This document shows positions 62,238-64,000 of a stretch of 64,000 bases of DNA, in pieces (within the stretch, counting starts at the first letter, position 1; each line of letters starts with the position of its first letter). Where the stretch lies: positions 1 through 64,000 of the forward strand of contig CAZLMW010000013.1 of NCBI GenBank assembly GCA_964560875.1. Reading direction: 5' to 3'. Below the pieces are notes generated by a model. That model saw only the letters and a list, made by a program, of their open reading frames with translations, was not told where the DNA came from and searched no databases. The translations under genes and the position numbers were made by a program. The stretch is from CAZLMW01 sp964560875 (lineage in GTDB: Bacteria; Myxococcota_A; UBA9042).

Positions 62238-64000
62238 TCACGCGCGATGTCCAGACCGCAGCGCGCGTGCCGTTGGCGTGTCGGTGTCCGCGTCGATGTA
62301 GGGAACGACGCCGCCTTGCCAGAGCACCTCGCCGCCCGCGTCGCCGCCGCCGGGGCCGAGATCGACCAACCAGTCCGCTTCGAGCAGCAGGTCGATGTTG
62401 TGTTCGATGACGATCAGCGTGTCGCCGCGGTCGACGAGATCGTGCAGCACGTCCATCAGCCGGCGTTGATCGGCGAGGTGCAAACCCGTCGTCGGTTCGT
62501 CGAGCACGTACAAGGTCTCGCTATGACGGCGGCGGGCCAGCTCGGCGACCAGCTTGATCCGTTGCGCCTCGCCGCCCGAAAGCGTGTTGGAGCCCTGGCC
62601 GAGCCGCAGGTAGCCAAGGCCCATTTTACAAGCCATGCGCAGGGGTCTGGCCACGGCGCTGACCGAAGCGAAATGATCGGCGGCGTCTTGAATCGCCATC
62701 CCGAGCACGTCGGCGACGCTCGCGCCGTTGTGGCGGACTTGCAGTGTCCGCGCGTCGTATCGGGCGCCGCTACAGCCCTCGCAGTTGACGTATCCGGCGG
62801 GCAGAAAGCTCATCTCGAGTTTGCGTTTTCCCGCGCCTTTGCAGCTCTCGCATCGTCCGCCTGGCACGTTGAACGAAAAGCCGCTCGGGGTCAGGCCAAG
62901 CACCTTCGCGTCGGGCAGGCTGGCGAAGAAGCGGCGGATCGGGTCGAACACCTTGAGGTACGTCGCAGGACAGGACCTGGGCGTGCGGCCGATCGGGCTC
63001 TGATCGACCTCGGCGATGCGGCCGATGCCTTCCAGTCCGTCCAGCGTGACGACTTCGGCGAATCGGTGGTCTTCGTCACCCAGCCACCCTCTGCCTTCAC
63101 GCACGAGCAGATCCCGCACAAGGGTCGACTTGCCCGAGCCGCTAACCCCGCTGACGACGTTGAATCGACCGCGCATAAACGACGCGTCGGCGCCATGCAG
63201 GTTGTTGCGGTGCGCTCCCCGGATCGCGATCGGCTCCGCACCGGCGAGATCTCGGGGCTCCGTGCGGCTGCGACGGGTGCTCGCATCGCGCAAGACCTTC
63301 GCCGTTGGTGAGTCGTCCCGCTTGAGCAACGCCGCAAGGGGGCCTTCGTGGATGACCGTGCCGCCGTGTTCACCGCCGCCGGGGCCGAGCTCGATGACAT
63401 GGTCGGCTTGGCGGATCGTCGCCTCGTCGTGTTCGACCACGAGCAGCCCACTGCCCCTCTTTCGCAGCGCCTGGAACGCGGCGAGCAAGCGCTGGTTGTC
63501 GGCCGGATGCAGCCCGATCGACGGTTCATCGAGCACGTACAACACGCCGCGGAGGTTGGACGCCAGCTGCGCCGCGAGCCGGATGCGCTGCGACTCGCCC
63601 CCGCTCAACGTCACGGCGCCGCGGCCGAGCGCGAGATAGGAGAGCCCGATCTGTTCGAGCAGCTCACAGCGCGTGCGCACTTCCCGCACGATGCCTTCTG
63701 CCACGATCGCCTCGCGCCGCCGCCATTTGAGCCCGCCAAGCGCGTCAGACAATGCCTTCGGTGTCATGGCGACGAGCCCGTCGATGGTCCGCTGGCCGAT
63801 GGTCACGGCGCGCGCTTCGGCCCGCACCCGACTGCCGCCACAAGCGCTGCACGCTTGCACGATACGAAGCGTGTGGTTCTCGCCCTCTCGCGCTTGTTTT
63901 TCAAAGTCGGCACCAGCCTGTTCCGCGGTCGATTTCGTGGCGCGGTTGCGGCGTCGGCGGCGCTTCTTCTTCTTCTTGGGCTCGACCGGCACCGGCTCCA
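62238..64000 (-). CDS. uvrA: Excinuclease ABC subunit A (C-terminal part; N-terminus beyond window)
   Basis: Damage-recognition ATPase of nucleotide-excision repair. 587 residues are visible; the frame is open through 64000, and the full protein should be about 950 residues. Seen are ABC signature LSGGESQRIRLAAQL, Walker B VLYVLDEPSIGLH, second Walker A GVSGSGKSTL, the zinc finger CESCKGAGKRKLEM... NCEGC, and the second signature LSGGEAQRIKLV. Between the ABC parts and near the end of this window is an unusual basic stretch KKKKKRRRRRN (63945-63977) where E. coli has a normal linker. A TTG or GTG inside would not be a real start. Confidence 0.93.
   Translation of the reverse strand, partial: EPVPVEPKKKKKRRRRRNRATKSTAEQAGADFEKQAREGENHTLRIVQACSACGGSRVRAEARAVTIGQRTIDGLVAMTPKALSDALGGLKWRRREAIVAEGIVREVRTRCELLEQIGLSYLALGRGAVTLSGGESQRIRLAAQLASNLRGVLYVLDEPSIGLHPADNQRLLAAFQALRKRGSGLLVVEHDEATIRQADHVIELGPGGGEHGGTVIHEGPLAALLKRDDSPTAKVLRDASTRRSRTEPRDLAGAEPIAIRGAHRNNLHGADASFMRGRFNVVSGVSGSGKSTLVRDLLVREGRGWLGDEDHRFAEVVTLDGLEGIGRIAEVDQSPIGRTPRSCPATYLKVFDPIRRFFASLPDAKVLGLTPSGFSFNVPGGRCESCKGAGKRKLEMSFLPAGYVNCEGCSGARYDARTLQVRHNGASVADVLGMAIQDAADHFASVSAVARPLRMACKMGLGYLRLGQGSNTLSGGEAQRIKLVAELARRRHSETLYVLDEPTTGLHLADQRRLMDVLHDLVDRGDTLIVIEHNIDLLLEADWLVDLGPGGGDAGGEVLWQGGVVPYIDADTDTPTARALRSGHRA

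Overview
The window reads as chromosomal DNA of a GC-rich (roughly 65%) predatory or social 'deltaproteobacterium', most likely Myxococcota or Bradymonadota. The reasons are the very long secreted proteins built from Cys-rich CDDGDxCTxxDxC repeats, lipoproteins with long Ser/Gly linkers right after the lipobox, a MYXO-CTERM-like C-terminus, many eukaryote-like signalling proteins (Ser/Thr kinase, PP2C phosphatase, class III cyclases, FHA-sigma54 activators) and GTTCAG motifs upstream of recA. No rRNA, tRNA, CRISPR array, prophage or plasmid replication gene was recognised. Standard housekeeping genes (dapF, recA, lpdA, uvrA) are scattered among lineage-specific surface proteins.

Layout. 1-5924: the 3' part of a giant secreted protein of alternating Cys-rich and propeller-like modules, interrupted by a one-base frameshift in a G7 run. 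5991-10306: dapF, recA (minus strand), a PNPOx-like flavoprotein and an SDR, with palindromic repeats around dapF/recA and several operator-like palindromes upstream of recA. 10324-16468: a membrane HTH/TPR protein with a 15-copy SDPK tail, a PP2C-cNMP fusion, an acyl-CoA ligase and a DUF72 protein. 16533-17943: a palindrome array next to a REP-associated-type transposase. 18110-24168: three secreted or membrane-anchored proteins. 24222-28401 (minus): thioesterase, ThDP lyase and HEAT-repeat protein, probably one operon. 28558-34270 (minus): a four-helix-bundle gene remnant, lipoproteins, and a tightly overlapping three-gene envelope operon containing two paralogues.

34630-40079 (plus): lpdA, then a DUF2330 protein translationally coupled to a secreted protein of 20 MORN repeats. 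40105-49045: a TPR/PEGA/barrel protein, and a signalling cluster consisting of a soluble-adenylyl-cyclase-like protein with every catalytic site apparently lost, a cytoplasmic histidine kinase and a two-receiver adenylate cyclase, facing an FHA-sigma54 activator. 49213-57855 (minus): a possible small ORF, a methyltransferase, an ApbE-like lipoprotein lacking catalytic residues, a fused Cys-rich/PQQ-dehydrogenase/di-haem lipoprotein, a lipoprotein coupled to an MscS-like membrane protein, and a small membrane protein. 58028-64000: a TetR regulator divergent from an amidohydrolase with two large palindromes between them, a Ser/Thr kinase, and the C-terminal part of uvrA.

The strongest leads are the pseudo-cyclase/kinase/cyclase operon, the SDPK-tail HTH/TPR protein, the palindrome array beside the RAYT-type transposase, two further dispersed repeat families (21-bp palindrome; 67-bp element), the degenerate ApbE lipoprotein and the frameshift in the giant protein. 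All functions are inferred from the sequence and remembered family motifs; no database search was run.
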